From Tsuneonella deserti (GTDB lineage Bacteria; Pseudomonadota; Alphaproteobacteria; Sphingomonadales; Sphingomonadaceae): DNA of 64,000 nucleotides. The notes below the pieces were generated by a model. It searched no databases. It saw nothing but the letters and a program-made list of their open reading frames with translations, and had not been told where the DNA came from. The translations under genes were made by a program, and so were the position numbers. Position 1 is the stretch's first letter. Each line of letters starts with the position of its first letter. The stretch covers positions 1,809,001 through 1,873,000 of the forward strand of contig NZ_BMKL01000001.1 in the NCBI RefSeq assembly GCF_014644315.1. The letters are read 5' to 3'. Of this stretch, positions 54,901-63,837 are shown piece by piece.

Positions 54901-56113
54901 TTGCGGTGCCCTGCTGGACGATCCCGGCGACCTGGGTGGTGCCGGTGACGTAGCGGCCGACCTCGATTCGGTGCTCGATCGCCAGATCACGGAACGGCCC
55001 GTCTACCCTCGCGGCGATCCGCGCCCCTTCGATCCGTGTACCCTGCCCGAGCAAGGCGGGATCCTTGATCCGGGCAGTGACCGCGAGGTCGTTGGCGGCG
55101 TTCCTGCCGAGGTCGAGCGCACCTTCCGCTTTACCCGCCACCGCCGAGGTAATGAGCTGGACTGTGCCGTCGAGCACGCTGTCCTTCAGGGTACCCACAG
55201 CCTTGTACGAAACGGTTTCGCCAAGAAGATCGCGCGGCAGGCCGGCTCCCATCGCCGCCTGCGGATGAGCCTGCCCCACGATCGTATAGCGGCCGCTCCG
55301 GTTGAGCATGCGAAAGGCGGCGAACTTCGCGGCGTCGCGGCTGACGTAGCCCCAGCCGTCCCATTTGCTCCACGAGCCCTTCCCCGCGACTTGCCCGCGA
55401 TAGCCCGCCTTGGTGCCGATCAGCCCGGCGAGAACGCCGCCCTTGGGCGCATTGTAATCGAGCTTGAGATCGAACTTGTCCCGGTCGGGCTCTGCATCCA
55501 CCAGCGCGTGGAGACGGTCCTGGCTTCCGAGCCTCCCGTCGGCCTTGACCAGCACGCGACCGTCGCGGATGTCAGCCTTCGCGACCAGGTTCGCCTTGTG
55601 CGCATTTGGTCCGGCAAGCCCCTTGGCGATCGTCAGGTCCTGGATCGCCAGCCGATCGATGCGGATATCGAAGTTGGGCAGGATCGGCGCTTCGGGATCG
55701 CCCGGATTGAGCTTGGGCAAGCGGTAGAGCGTGCCCCGATGGGTCACCAGCTCGCGAACGTCCAGCCCGCGGGTGAACCAGTTCATCGGGCGCCAGTCGA
55801 GATCGACCAGCGGCACGGTGAGGAATGGCCCTTTCGGATCCGACAGGGTCACATCGTGCAACCGCGCCTTGCCGTAAAGATTGCCGTCGATCCGGCCGAT
55901 CGAGACTTTCAGGCCGGAGGCCGGGGCCACTTTCGCGATCTGGTCGACCACCCAGCGTTGGCCGATCGGGCTGTTGAGCACGGCCAGAGCCGCGACGATC
56001 AGGAGCAGCAGGGCCGCGACCAGCCCGATCGCCCACGCTGCGACGCGCCGCCCACGGCCGTGCGGGCGATCCGCCACGTGCGCGGCCTCCGCCTGCTCCG
56101 CTTCGTCGGCCAT
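51926..56113 (-). CDS. tamB: Translocation and assembly module protein TamB
   Basis: A 1395-residue envelope protein. An N-terminal membrane span (VAAWAIGLVAALLLLIVAALAVL) anchors it in the inner membrane. The rest is a long beta-rich repeat structure spanning the periplasm, and the last ~350 residues form the conserved TamB (DUF490) C-terminus: NPRLGGTARVVRGDYSFAG, FDESVPIDPRLDIVAETEKD and LPGLPEEEILSRLLFG. It pairs with the outer-membrane protein encoded upstream (tamA), and the two genes share one base (TGATG). Such proteins aid outer-membrane protein assembly or phospholipid transport. Confidence 0.93.
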   Translation of the reverse strand: MADEAEQAEAAHVADRPHGRGRRVAAWAIGLVAALLLLIVAALAVLNSPIGQRWVVDQIAKVAPASGLKVSIGRIDGNLYGKARLHDVTLSDPKGPFLTVPLVDLDWRPMNWFTRGLDVRELVTHRGTLYRLPKLNPGDPEAPILPNFDIRIDRLAIQDLTIAKGLAGPNAHKANLVAKADIRDGRVLVKADGRLGSQDRLHALVDAEPDRDKFDLKLDYNAPKGGVLAGLIGTKAGYRGQVAGKGSWSKWDGWGYVSRDAAKFAAFRMLNRSGRYTIVGQAHPQAAMGAGLPRDLLGETVSYKAVGTLKDSVLDGTVQLITSAVAGKAEGALDLGRNAANDLAVTARIKDPALLGQGTRIEGARIAARVDGPFRDLAIEHRIEVGRYVTGTTQVAGIVQQGTATYDGTRWTVPLDARVARIVTGTAQVDPRLVGGTLRGIVRYQGSKLTGEGLAINFPGASARLAFAGDTSKGSYRVAGPVTANGLQLPDIGAVNGGANIVATFGSAPWTLSADFRGRIPRVTNATLANLAGPAISFSGGITTGAEQPFDFRGVRLSAAKLNLTLDGMIRPGRTSVAGRGRHVDYGAFTVEGAYTARGPEAVLVFASPLPSAGLENVRVAIAPINDGFAIETRGQSMLGPFQGTIDLFAPARGPTRLAIRKLDVWKTSVSGTLTLGNGAASGTLALAGGGLDGTIALSPRSGGQAFDIDVTANQARFGGETPLSIAQARIEASGLLVKGRSTIGGSVYAQGISYGSLFIGRLAARADLENGRGTVTASIAGRRGSRFALQLNANVAPDQVAVAARGEFAGRPIAMPRRAVLVRQRDGGWQLQPTQVNFAGGAIIASGEFGGGRTEAHLQLADMPLSVADIYADLGLGGKISGLVDFTTDRRGVPTGEARVKVAGLTRSGLVLTSKPIDLALVLRLTPQRLETRAVIDEGGQRRGRLQGRIVDLPSSGALYDRLRAGDLFAQLRYNGPADALWRLAAVDAFDLTGPLSVAADVTGSLATPQVRGSLASNNLRLQSSLSGTDIRNVTARGTFAGSRLTLTSFRGTTANNGSVVGSGTVVLEDLGRKGPQLDIRIAARNAALLNANGLAATVTGPMRIVSDGIGGTIAGRLLVDRAAWRLGTAAADERLPQIKTREINLPFDTGPRPVASRPWRYLIDARAPARVDVDGMGLDSEWSANVRVRGTTDNPRLGGTARVVRGDYSFAGTRFQLTRGVINFDESVPIDPRLDIVAETEKDGLDVTVKVQGSALEPEITFQSLPGLPEEEILSRLLFGGSITELSATDVLQLGSALASLRGGGGLDPINKLRTAIGLDRLRIVSADQALGRGTAIALGKNIGRRFYVEIITDGRGYSATQAEFRITSWLSILGSISTIGRESIVAKASRDY

Positions 56114-58290
56114 CAGAATGCCTGGCCCAGCGAGACGTAGACGGCGATGCGGCTGTCCCCCGGTCCCGGATTGATCGGCGTGGCGATGTCGAAGCGCAGC
56201 GGGCCGAATCCGGTATCGTAGCGCACGCCGACCCCCGCCCCGATACGGACCACGTCGAAGTCGGGCAGGACGCTCGTGCTGACCGAGCCGGCATCGACGA
56301 ACGGTACGACGGAAAGCGCGCCATCGAAGAAGCCGGTCTTCACCCGCGCCTCGATCGCGCCTTCCAGCAGGCTGCGGCCGCCGGTCGGATTGCCGTTGGC
56401 GTCGCGCGGCCCGATCCGCTGGTAGCCGTATCCGCGCACCGTTCCGCCGCCGCCCGAATAGAGCCGGCGCGAAGGGGCGATGTTTTCCAGCGCGGTGCCC
56501 GGAATCGCAGCGAAGCGCATTCTTGCTGCGACGACGACCTTATCGGTCACCCGCTGGTAGGTCGAACCATCGAACTGACCGCGCAGGTAGAAGCTTTCCA
56601 TGCCCTGCGTGCGGGACACTTCCGGCGACAGGCGCACACCGGCCCGAAACCCTTTGGTCGGGTCGAGCAGGTCGTCCGATGTGTCGAGCATCGCGTAGAG
56701 CGGAATGGCGCCGATGAAATAGGTGCGGCGGGGCTGGACCACCCCGCCAAGCGGCTGTGGCCGCTCGCTAGTCGCCACCGCTTCGAGCCCGACGCTCCAA
56801 CTGAGCGGCTTCTGGAACAGAAGCGTGGACAGATGCTCGTACGTGCCAATCAGCGACACGGTGCGCGCATCGTAGGCGTCGCTGTCCACCGTGGAGGCGA
56901 AAGCATCGACCGTCAGCACCTTGTCGCGCCCGCCGAAGTTGTTCTTGCGCAAGGTGACGCCGAGCAACTGCTCCTGCGTGCCGGCGATCCCGCGCACCCG
57001 CAGCATGCCTTCGGGCGGGAACAGGTTGCGATGCTCCCAGCTTGCCTCGGCGCGGAGCCCCTCGCCGGTTCCGTAGCCGATCGCCCCGGCGATGGTGCGC
57101 AGCTTGGCCTTGGTCAGCTCGACGTCGAGAGCGACGGTCCCGGGCCCATCGGCGGTTGGCGGCGCCACTTCGCGCGGCTTGATGGTGACCGAGGAAACCA
57201 GGCCCGTCGCGACGATGGCGCGCCTGAGGTCGAATTCGAGGCTGCGCTGGTAAGTGTCGCCGGGATCGAAGCGGGCAATGGAGGCCAGGTGCTTGCCTGA
57301 CAGGAAGCGCGGCCGGCTCGAAACCACTTCGCCGAACACATACTTGCCGTTGGGGCGGACCGGCATGGTCAGGTCGCCCTCCGTCCTTGCGTGATCGACC
57401 AGCAGCTCGGGCGCATCGATGGCGGCGAACGGATAGCCGAACTCGCCAAGTGCCGTGTCGAGATTGAACTGTTCGGCAACGATGGCGTCGCTCGACATTG
57501 GATCGCCCGGACGGATTTCGAACGCGCGGCGGAGCGCTTCGGCATCGGGCGCGGCGGCCAGCTCGCCCAGGTCGATCGCTCCGAAGCGGAAGCGGGGCCC
57601 GGGGATGATATCGAAGCGCACCTCGGGCCGAGTGGCGGCACTCTCCTGCCCAGCCTGGATGCCGCCCACGGAGCGGATCACCTGGGCATCGTAATACCCG
57701 TAGACCCTGAGCAGCGTGTCCAGGAGCGCCTGGTCCGATTTCGCCCGCGCGGCCAACTGGGCCACGCTGTCTTCGTCGGTGTCGAGTTCGGCGATGGTGG
57801 ACAGGCCGCTGAAGCGTTCGGTGAATTCGTTGCGCTCGGGGAAGAGCGTTTCATCCGCTGGAAACGCGAGGACGAGTTCGTCGGTGACGCGGACGATCGC
57901 GGCATCGACCAGCGCGGGTGCGGCATCCGCGGCGTCCTCGAGATCGGCGAATTGCACGCTGTCGTCAGGCTCGAGCGGGGCCAGTTGCGGCAGCACGAGG
58001 TCGTCGGGCCACGGCAGGTCAATCGGCGGCACTTCTGCGAGCGGCGAGTCGGGGTCCACCTCGGCGATCGGCTCGTCCGGCAGGTCGGCCGGCTGGCCCT
58101 GCTGCGCCCAACCTTCCGGATCCGCCACCGCGGAATCGGGGATCAGGTCTTCGAGAGATTGCGAGGAAGTCTTGTCCTGCGCAGCCAGCGGCGCCGTCAA
58201 CAGCGCCGCGCAGGCCGCCGCGACGAGCGCGTATCTACTCGGAGAAATCGAACTGCGGGAGAGATGCGTCCTTGGCAGGGCTGGCGGCAT
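56113..58290 (-). CDS. tamA: Outer-membrane protein TamA (BamA/TamA family)
   Basis: A 725-residue protein. A signal peptide ([20 protein letters not shown], then [18 protein letters not shown]) is followed by three POTRA-like regions and a 16-strand beta barrel from about residue 390 ([20 protein letters not shown] on) to the C-terminal [20 protein letters not shown]. Barrel marks [11 protein letters not shown] (VRGF-like) and the terminal VSLGQAF are intact. The ATG at 58290 puts the signal peptide inside the end of bpt (56-base overlap); no later start would keep it. The longer frame to 58527 is antisense to the bpt body and rejected. Confidence 0.88.
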   Translation of the reverse strand: MPPALPRTHLSRSSISPSRYALVAAACAALLTAPLAAQDKTSSQSLEDLIPDSAVADPEGWAQQGQPADLPDEPIAEVDPDSPLAEVPPIDLPWPDDLVLPQLAPLEPDDSVQFADLEDAADAAPALVDAAIVRVTDELVLAFPADETLFPERNEFTERFSGLSTIAELDTDEDSVAQLAARAKSDQALLDTLLRVYGYYDAQVIRSVGGIQAGQESAATRPEVRFDIIPGPRFRFGAIDLGELAAAPDAEALRRAFEIRPGDPMSSDAIVAEQFNLDTALGEFGYPFAAIDAPELLVDHARTEGDLTMPVRPNGKYVFGEVVSSRPRFLSGKHLASIARFDPGDTYQRSLEFDLRRAIVATGLVSSVTIKPREVAPPTADGPGTVALDVELTKAKLRTIAGAIGYGTGEGLRAEASWEHRNLFPPEGMLRVRGIAGTQEQLLGVTLRKNNFGGRDKVLTVDAFASTVDSDAYDARTVSLIGTYEHLSTLLFQKPLSWSVGLEAVATSERPQPLGGVVQPRRTYFIGAIPLYAMLDTSDDLLDPTKGFRAGVRLSPEVSRTQGMESFYLRGQFDGSTYQRVTDKVVVAARMRFAAIPGTALENIAPSRRLYSGGGGTVRGYGYQRIGPRDANGNPTGGRSLLEGAIEARVKTGFFDGALSVVPFVDAGSVSTSVLPDFDVVRIGAGVGVRYDTGFGPLRFDIATPINPGPGDSRIAVYVSLGQAF

Positions 58291-59077
58291 CGCGGACCGT
58301 GCGGGGCGCGCCTGCGGCACGGGCGATGAGCGCATCATGCCGCTCGGGAGAAAGCCGTTGCCATCCGTCGCGCCCGAGCAGCTCGATCGGACGATAGCGG
58401 ATCTTGTACTGCATCCGGTCGGACCCATCGACCCAATAGCCGAGATACACGTGCCCGAGCCCGTCTTCACGGGCTCGCCGGATGTGATCGAGGATGATAT
58501 AATTCCCAAGCCCGGACCGCGCCTCATGTTCCGGGTCGTAGAACGAATAGATCATCGACAACCCGTCGCCCTGCCGGTCGGTGAGGCACGCGCCGACGAG
58601 GCGACCGGGCATCAATCCGTCCGAGGGCTCCCTGTATTCAATGACGTAGCTGGTTACGGGCGTGTGTTCCACCATATCCGCGTAATCAATCTCGTCCATC
58701 GCCGCCATGCCGCCGCCGGGATGCCGCAGGCCGAGGTACTTGCGCAGCAGATCGAACTGCTCGCCCGTTGCCCACGGGCGGCATTCGGCCGAGATCAGAT
58801 CGGAATTGCGCTTCAAGTTGCGCTTCTGCGTGCTCGAGGGCGCGAAATCCTCGACCGGCACGCGGACGGAGACACACGCCTGGCAGTCCACGCAGCTCGG
58901 GCGATAAGCAACCGTCTGGCTCCGGCGGAACCCGATCCGGCCCAGCGCCTCGACCAGCTGGTCGGCGTGCGGGCCCTTCAGTTCGGTGAACACTTTCCGC
59001 TCGTTACGGCCGGGCAGGTAGGGGCACGGCGCGGGGCTCGTCACGAAGAATCGGGGAAAGCGAACCGGTGCCGTCAC
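58235..59077 (-). CDS. bpt: Aspartate/glutamate leucyltransferase
   Basis: A 280-residue aminoacyl-tRNA-protein transferase of the arginyltransferase (ATE) superfamily, Bpt type. It adds Leu to N-terminal Asp or Glu, marking proteins for ClpS/ClpAP in the N-end rule pathway. The N-terminus [19 protein letters not shown] and the [20 protein letters not shown] motif, with its cysteine cluster, are typical, as is [20 protein letters not shown] and [20 protein letters not shown]. The GTG at 59077 matches the family N-terminus; an ATG at 59176 adds 33 unrelated residues. It overlaps the tamA start. Confidence 0.92.
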   Translation of the reverse strand: MTAPVRFPRFFVTSPAPCPYLPGRNERKVFTELKGPHADQLVEALGRIGFRRSQTVAYRPSCVDCQACVSVRVPVEDFAPSSTQKRNLKRNSDLISAECRPWATGEQFDLLRKYLGLRHPGGGMAAMDEIDYADMVEHTPVTSYVIEYREPSDGLMPGRLVGACLTDRQGDGLSMIYSFYDPEHEARSGLGNYIILDHIRRAREDGLGHVYLGYWVDGSDRMQYKIRYRPIELLGRDGWQRLSPERHDALIARAAGAPRTVRDAASPAKDASLPQFDFSE

Positions 59078-59168
59078 GACGCTGCCAGAAACCTCTCGCG
59101 GGGTTGAAACCAAAGCGCCGCGGCGCACTCCAGCGTTATGCACCGCCCGCCGCGTCGGTAAAAGACCC

Positions 59169-59176
59169 TTAACCAT
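59169..59176 (+). promoter_or_regulatory. Candidate CtrA half-site upstream of bpt
   Basis: TTAACCAT occurs in the 190-base gap between bpt and ilvA, with CGGTTAACGG following about ten bases on. The spacing of the two TTAA units is 13 rather than 7, so this is not a standard full CtrA site. The gap otherwise holds no gene. Confidence 0.3.
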
Positions 59177-59267
59177 GTATCTCGGTTAACGGAAACTTAG
59201 TTTGCACAGTTGCGGAGTCGTTTCCGCCCCCGTTTAACGCGCGATCCGCCGCGCGGTGCCGGACGGA

Positions 59268-60518
59268 TTACCCCAGTTCGACCAAGCTCACCGCGTACCC
59301 GCCGGCACGCAAGGCAGCCACGAGAGCGTCGATCTGCTCCTTGTCGCGCGCCTCGCACTCAATGTCGGTGATGAGGCCCTTGGCCGGAAGCGAGGTGAAG
59401 ATGCGCTGGTGGTAGATTTCGATGATGTTGACGTTGTGGGCGTGAAATTCCTTCATCACCTTGTAGAGCGCGCCCGGACGATCCTGCAGCGTCACGCGCA
59501 GCCGCGCGAGCCGTCCCGACCGGGCCAGGTCGCGCAGCAGCACGTTCGCGAGCAGGCGCGGGTCGATGTTGCCGCCGCACAGGACGAGTCCGATCTTGCG
59601 GCCCGCGAAGCGCTCCGGATGCGCGAGCAGTGCGGCGAGCCCGGCCGCCCCCGCGCCCTCGACCACCGTCTTTTCTATCTGCAGCAACAGGCTGACGGCG
59701 CGCTCCAGCGCCGCCTCCTCCACCAGCACGATGTCATCGACCTTTTCGGCGATGACCCGGGCGGTGAACTCGCCCGGTTCCTTCACGGCGATGCCTTCTG
59801 CGAGCGTGTCCCCGCCGCAGGGCATTTCGACATGGTGGATGCGCGAATACATCGACGGGAACAGCGCAGCTTCCACTCCGATCACCTCGATCGGGCGATC
59901 CTGTGCCTTGGCCACGGTCGCCATGCCGCTGATCAGACCGCCGCCGCCGATCGGCACCACCAGGCAATCGATCTCGGGCGCATCCTCGAGCATTTCGAGC
60001 GCGACTGTGCCGGCACCCGCCGCCACGTTGGGATCGTCGAACGGATGGACGAACGTCAGCCCCAGTTCCTTTTCGAGCGTGCGGGCGTGGGCATAGGCCT
60101 CGTCGAACGTCTCGCCTTCGAGCACCACTTTGCCGCCGACGCTTTCGGTCTGCATGATCTTCACGCTCGGCGTGGTGCGCGGCATGACGATGGTGACGGG
60201 CACTCCGAGGCGGGTGCCGTGGTAGCTCAATCCTTGAGAATGGTTGCCGGCAGACGCCGCGATGACGCCGCGCGCCCGTTGCTCGTCGGTCAGCAGGAGG
60301 AGCGCATTCAGCGCGCCGCGTTCCTTGTACGCAGCGGTGAACTGGAGGTTTTCGAACTTGAGCCAGATTTCCGTTCCGACGATGTTGGACAGGGTCCGCG
60401 AGTGCATTGTCGGCGTATGCACCACCGCGCCGGCGATCCGCCGGGCGGCGGCGCGAACATCATCGATCGTCAGCGGCAGGTCTGCGGCTGACTGGCGGGC
60501 GGTGGCGGAGAGGCTCAT
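59268..60518 (-). CDS. ilvA: Threonine ammonia-lyase with ACT domain
   Basis: A 416-residue PLP enzyme. The PLP lysine is K65 in FTAAYKERGALN, the Gly-rich loop VVPIGGGGLISGMATVA follows, and the last ~80 residues form an ACT domain (RLARLRVTLQDRPGALYKVM, then YHQRIFTSLPAKGLITDIEC). It converts threonine to 2-oxobutyrate, the first step toward isoleucine; the single ACT domain is of the TdcB-like rather than the two-ACT IlvA type, so a partly catabolic role is possible. It stands alone. Confidence 0.92.
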   Translation of the reverse strand: MSLSATARQSAADLPLTIDDVRAAARRIAGAVVHTPTMHSRTLSNIVGTEIWLKFENLQFTAAYKERGALNALLLLTDEQRARGVIAASAGNHSQGLSYHGTRLGVPVTIVMPRTTPSVKIMQTESVGGKVVLEGETFDEAYAHARTLEKELGLTFVHPFDDPNVAAGAGTVALEMLEDAPEIDCLVVPIGGGGLISGMATVAKAQDRPIEVIGVEAALFPSMYSRIHHVEMPCGGDTLAEGIAVKEPGEFTARVIAEKVDDIVLVEEAALERAVSLLLQIEKTVVEGAGAAGLAALLAHPERFAGRKIGLVLCGGNIDPRLLANVLLRDLARSGRLARLRVTLQDRPGALYKVMKEFHAHNVNIIEIYHQRIFTSLPAKGLITDIECEARDKEQIDALVAALRAGGYAVSLVELG

Positions 60519-60563
60519 TGCCGCGCGCTCTAGGGCAATTCCGGCCTCAGGGAAACCTGCCGA

Positions 60564-61190
60564 TCAGGCCTTGGCCTGCGCCTTTTCGATCAGCGCCATG
60601 TCGATTGCCTTGCCGGCCCTGTACGCCTCGCGCTGGCGCAGGCGCTCGACGTAAGCCGTGAAGCCGGGGCGCGCGGGCAGCGTCCCGAACTGCAGGCCCC
60701 AATCAGCCGCGCTGCCGACATAGACGTCTGCCATCGTGAAGCGCCCGCCGCACACGAATTCGCGATCGGCCAGCCAGCCGTCGAGCGCGTCCACCGTCCG
60801 CTCGAACGTGCCGAACCCGGCCATTCCTTCGCGCTCGGGCGGCACTTCCCACCCCATCGCGCGGGCGACAACCGCCTGCTCGAGCGGTCCCGAAGCGAAG
60901 AACAGCCAGCGAAAATAGTCCGCCTTTTCGTGTTCGCGGGGCAGCAGTCCGGGCGCGCTCATCTCCGCAAGGTAATGGCAGATCGCGGCCGCTTCGGTGA
61001 CCACGTGGTCGTGGCCGCCGTGGTGGTGGATGATCGCGGGCACCTTGCCCATCGGGTTGACGGCCAGGAGGTCACCTTTCGCCTGCCAGTCGACCAGCAC
61101 CTGCTCGTAGTCGGCCCCCGCCTCGTGCAGCGCCCATCGGGCGATCTGCCCCCGACTCATCGGGTTTGTGAAGAAGGTATACTCGGCCAT
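60564..61190 (-). CDS. Glutathione S-transferase family protein (first)
   Basis: A 208-residue GST. The thioredoxin-like N-domain starts EYTFFTNPMSRGQIARWALH, with the cis-Pro region NPMGKVPAIIHHHGG and TEAAAICHYLAEM; the helical C-domain holds FTMADVYVGSAADW. The ATG at 61190 follows CAGGAGAGTGCAG. It is the last gene of a five-gene unit and begins 25 bases after the second GST. Confidence 0.9.
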   Translation of the reverse strand: MAEYTFFTNPMSRGQIARWALHEAGADYEQVLVDWQAKGDLLAVNPMGKVPAIIHHHGGHDHVVTEAAAICHYLAEMSAPGLLPREHEKADYFRWLFFASGPLEQAVVARAMGWEVPPEREGMAGFGTFERTVDALDGWLADREFVCGGRFTMADVYVGSAADWGLQFGTLPARPGFTAYVERLRQREAYRAGKAIDMALIEKAQAKA

Positions 61191-61215
61191 CTGCACTCTC
61201 CTGGAACCCGATGCC

Positions 61216-61872
61216 TCAGTCGCGATCGGGCGCGCCGGGCGGGAAGAAGTGACGGTAGGGCCGCGCCTCGTCGACGCAGCGGGCGACAGCGGGGAGCGCG
61301 AGCAGCTCCGTACGCAGCGCCGCAAGCCGTGGGGCCTCTGCCGGGATGGGCTCTACCCAGTCGGCGTAGAACAACGACGGAGCCGCCCCGCAGGTGACCA
61401 GACTGACGTGCGGGGGCAGCGAATGGGCGGTGAGCCATTCTTCCAGCCAGCGGTAGACGCGGCGCAGTCCGGCCTTTCCGCCTTCCACCTCTGCCGCATC
61501 GGGGTTCGCGCTGTTGGCCAGGTAAGCCGACACGATCCGGAAAGCGGACCCCATGACGTAATTGTCGAACACCCGGTCGAGCATACGCGCGGTCGCGGCC
61601 GCTGTCGGGTCTGCCGGGATCAGCGGCGCTTCGCCGCGATGATTGAGCGCCAGATGTTCGACGATCGAAGTCGCTTCGATCACCGTCGTCTCACCATCGA
61701 CGAGGACCGGAAACTTGCCCGCCGGATGAGCTGCCGCGACGAATGCGCCGTTGTCCGGATGCTCGGGTCCGACCGCGCGAAATTCGAACGGGGTGGCGTT
61801 CGCATACAGCGGGATCAGCGCTTTCCAGGTGTAGCTGGAGAATGGGTGTCCGTAGAGGCGCAAGGTCACCAT
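61216..61872 (-). CDS. Glutathione S-transferase family protein (second)
   Basis: A 218-residue GST with RLYGHPFSSYTWKALIPLYA at the N-terminus, HPAGKFPVLVDGETTVIEAT as the glutathione site, and a helical C-domain ending YRHFFPPGAPDRD. It is less than half identical to the next gene by eye, so the pair is not a recent duplication. It overlaps the upstream reductase by seven bases. Confidence 0.9.
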   Translation of the reverse strand: MVTLRLYGHPFSSYTWKALIPLYANATPFEFRAVGPEHPDNGAFVAAAHPAGKFPVLVDGETTVIEATSIVEHLALNHRGEAPLIPADPTAAATARMLDRVFDNYVMGSAFRIVSAYLANSANPDAAEVEGGKAGLRRVYRWLEEWLTAHSLPPHVSLVTCGAAPSLFYADWVEPIPAEAPRLAALRTELLALPAVARCVDEARPYRHFFPPGAPDRD

Positions 61873-62540
61873 GTGCCTTCCTCCATCCGCTGCTGGCGCC
61901 GCGCCTCACGCTCGCTGGTGGCCGGGATCGGCGCTTCAGCCGGATAGGGTGGCAGCGACCCGCCGGGCCGATAGGTCGCGATCACGGTGCCCTTGGAAGT
62001 CACCCGGCTATCGGTCATCTCGAGCTTGCGGACCGGCGCCCCCTCGCCCAGCAGCCGCTTACCCGCACCCAGGGTGACCGGATAAGTCATCGTGATGAGC
62101 TCGTCGAGCAGCCCGGCCGCCAACAGCGCCGGATAGAGGGTGCTCGATCCCTGGATGACGATGCGCGCGCCCTCCCCCTGCTTGAGCGCTGCGACATCCT
62201 CGATCCCGCGAAGCCGGTGGCTGTTCTGCCATTCGAGCGGCTGGTCGCCGCGGGTCAGCACATACTTGTTCGCCCGGTCGAACGCCTCGCCCATCGGTGC
62301 GTTCTCGCCTTCCACATAGGGCCAGTAGGCGGCGAAGATGTCATACGTCCGGCGGCCGAGCAGGAGATCATAGTCGCCCGAGAACAGCGAGCCGAGCGTC
62401 TCTTCGACGCCTTCGTCCCACAGCTTGAACACCCAGCCTCCCTCGTCGAATCCGCCGGTTGGGTCCTCGGTCGGGCCTCCCGGCGCCTGCATCACGCCGT
62501 CGAGCGACAGGAAGGCGGCGCCGGTGATCTTGCGGGTCAT
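61866..62540 (-). CDS. Dihydrofolate-reductase-like (RibD C-terminal) protein
   Basis: A 224-residue member of the RibD C-terminal/YyaP-like reductase group: KITGAAFLSLDGVMQAPGGP, LLLGRRTYDIFAAYWPYVEG, VIQGSSTLYPALLAAGLLDE and LITMTYPVTLGAGKRLLGEG. NADPH-dependent reduction is expected; the substrate is unknown. It lies four bases after the VOC gene and overlaps the second GST. The C-terminal ~25 residues are charged and unrelated to the domain. Confidence 0.9.
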   Translation of the reverse strand: MTRKITGAAFLSLDGVMQAPGGPTEDPTGGFDEGGWVFKLWDEGVEETLGSLFSGDYDLLLGRRTYDIFAAYWPYVEGENAPMGEAFDRANKYVLTRGDQPLEWQNSHRLRGIEDVAALKQGEGARIVIQGSSTLYPALLAAGLLDELITMTYPVTLGAGKRLLGEGAPVRKLEMTDSRVTSKGTVIATYRPGGSLPPYPAEAPIPATSEREARRQQRMEEGTW

Positions 62541-62544
62541 CGGC

Positions 62545-63051
62545 TCAGTCCCCCCGCCGCGCGGCTTCGATCGCCGCGATGTCGATCTTGCGCATCGTCA
62601 TCATCGCATCGAACACCCGCTTGCGAACAGCAGGATCGGGGTCCGCCATGCCATCGGTGAGCGCCCGCGGGGTGATCTGCCAGTTCAGCCCCCACTTGTC
62701 CTTGCACCAGCCGCACGCGCTTTCCGCGCCGCCGCTGCCGACGATCGCGTTCCAGTAGCGGTCCGTCTCCTCCTGGCTGTCGGTCGCCACCTGGAAGCTG
62801 AAAGCCTCGCTGTGCCGGAACGCCGGCCCGCCATTGAGGCCGAGGCAGGGAATGCCGAGCACGGTGAACTCGACCGTCAGCTCATCGCCCTGGTGTCCAT
62901 CGGGATAGTCGCCCGGAGCAGTCATAATGGTCCCCACCGAGCTGTCCGGAAACGTCGCCGCGTAGAATTCCGCCGCTTCGCGCGCGGTCCCGTCGTACCA
63001 CAGGCAGATCGTGTTTTTCGGCTTGGCCAGGCTTCGGGTTTCCGCGGTCAT
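62545..63051 (-). CDS. VOC family / PhnB-like protein
   Basis: A 168-residue vicinal-oxygen-chelate fold protein of the PhnB-like (formerly 3-demethylubiquinone methyltransferase-like) group. NTICLWYDGTAREAAEFYAA, VEFTVLGIPCLGLNGGPAFR and CGWCKDKWGLNWQITPRALT are characteristic. Such proteins bind or modify small molecules. The ATG at 63051 overlaps the DUF1428 stop as ATGA; a longer in-frame start is antisense-like and rejected. Confidence 0.9.
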   Translation of the reverse strand: MTAETRSLAKPKNTICLWYDGTAREAAEFYAATFPDSSVGTIMTAPGDYPDGHQGDELTVEFTVLGIPCLGLNGGPAFRHSEAFSFQVATDSQEETDRYWNAIVGSGGAESACGWCKDKWGLNWQITPRALTDGMADPDPAVRKRVFDAMMTMRKIDIAAIEAARRGD

Positions 63052-63788
63052 CGCCCCGCCTCCAGCACGAGCATGGGTTCGAACCCGCCGTAGATCATGC
63101 GCCGGGCATCGAACGGCAGGTCTTCGGGCATATCCATGGCGGGGTCCTCGATCATCTTCTGGCCCGCCGCGTCGCAAACCTCCCGGCTCGGCCAGGCGAT
63201 GTAACTGAAGACGACGCTCTCGCCTTCTTCGGCCTTCACCGCGCGGTAGAAGTCTGTCTGCTTGCCGTGCGGCACATCCTCGCCCCACGCCTCGAGAGTG
63301 CCGCGAGCGCCGTATGCCTCGAGCATGTTCCAGGTCCGGTCAGCCAGCGTGCGATACTCCTCGCGACGGCCAGGCACGACCGGGACCACGAAGCCCTGGA
63401 CATAGTTCCCTTCCGAAAAAGTCCCATGGGTCACGATCGGTTCGAAGCCTCCGAAGATCATCCGCGCGCCATCGAAAGGTACCGGGTTGTCCTCTGGGCT
63501 CATGCGCGGGTCGGTACCCATCAGGCCGTTGATCGCCGCCATGCCTGCCTCGCGGGACGGCTTGTCCGGCCACTCGATCCAGGCAAAAGCGACAGTCTCG
63601 GCTTCTCTGGCGGCGACCGCGCGCTGGAAATCCGTCGTTTCGCCCGGTTTCAGGTCAGCGCCCCAGCACTCGACCACCCGCAGTGCCCCGTGCTCCAGAA
63701 AGACCGGATCGACCGTCGCGGCGTGACGGAGGAATTCATCCCTGGCCGTATGCGGCACCGGAATGAGGAAACCGTCGAGGTAGCTCAT
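63048..63788 (-). CDS. Tandem DUF1428 protein
   Basis: A 246-residue protein made of two full DUF1428 units, where the family is normally about 117 residues. Unit one is residues 1-118 (MSYLDGFLIPVPHTARDEF to GFEPIV), and unit two about 127-246 (NYVQGFVVPVVPGRREEYRT to GFEPML). Both share the MIxGGFEPxx end and the W-x-E/D core. The fold is a dimeric ferredoxin-like (dabb) barrel; here the dimer is fused in one chain. It heads the operon and is divergent from the HxlR regulator. Confidence 0.9.
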   Translation of the reverse strand: MSYLDGFLIPVPHTARDEFLRHAATVDPVFLEHGALRVVECWGADLKPGETTDFQRAVAAREAETVAFAWIEWPDKPSREAGMAAINGLMGTDPRMSPEDNPVPFDGARMIFGGFEPIVTHGTFSEGNYVQGFVVPVVPGRREEYRTLADRTWNMLEAYGARGTLEAWGEDVPHGKQTDFYRAVKAEEGESVVFSYIAWPSREVCDAAGQKMIEDPAMDMPEDLPFDARRMIYGGFEPMLVLEAGR

Positions 63789-63837
63789 GGCAGCGCTCTC
63801 CCTGCTGCGAATCGAACCTTGAGGTTTCTGCGCCTAT

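Noticed and set aside
53540..56140. An 866-codon plus-strand open frame opposite tamB
   Set aside because: It is the mirror of a coherent envelope protein, has Arg/Gly-rich composition typical of a shadow frame, and no family match by eye.
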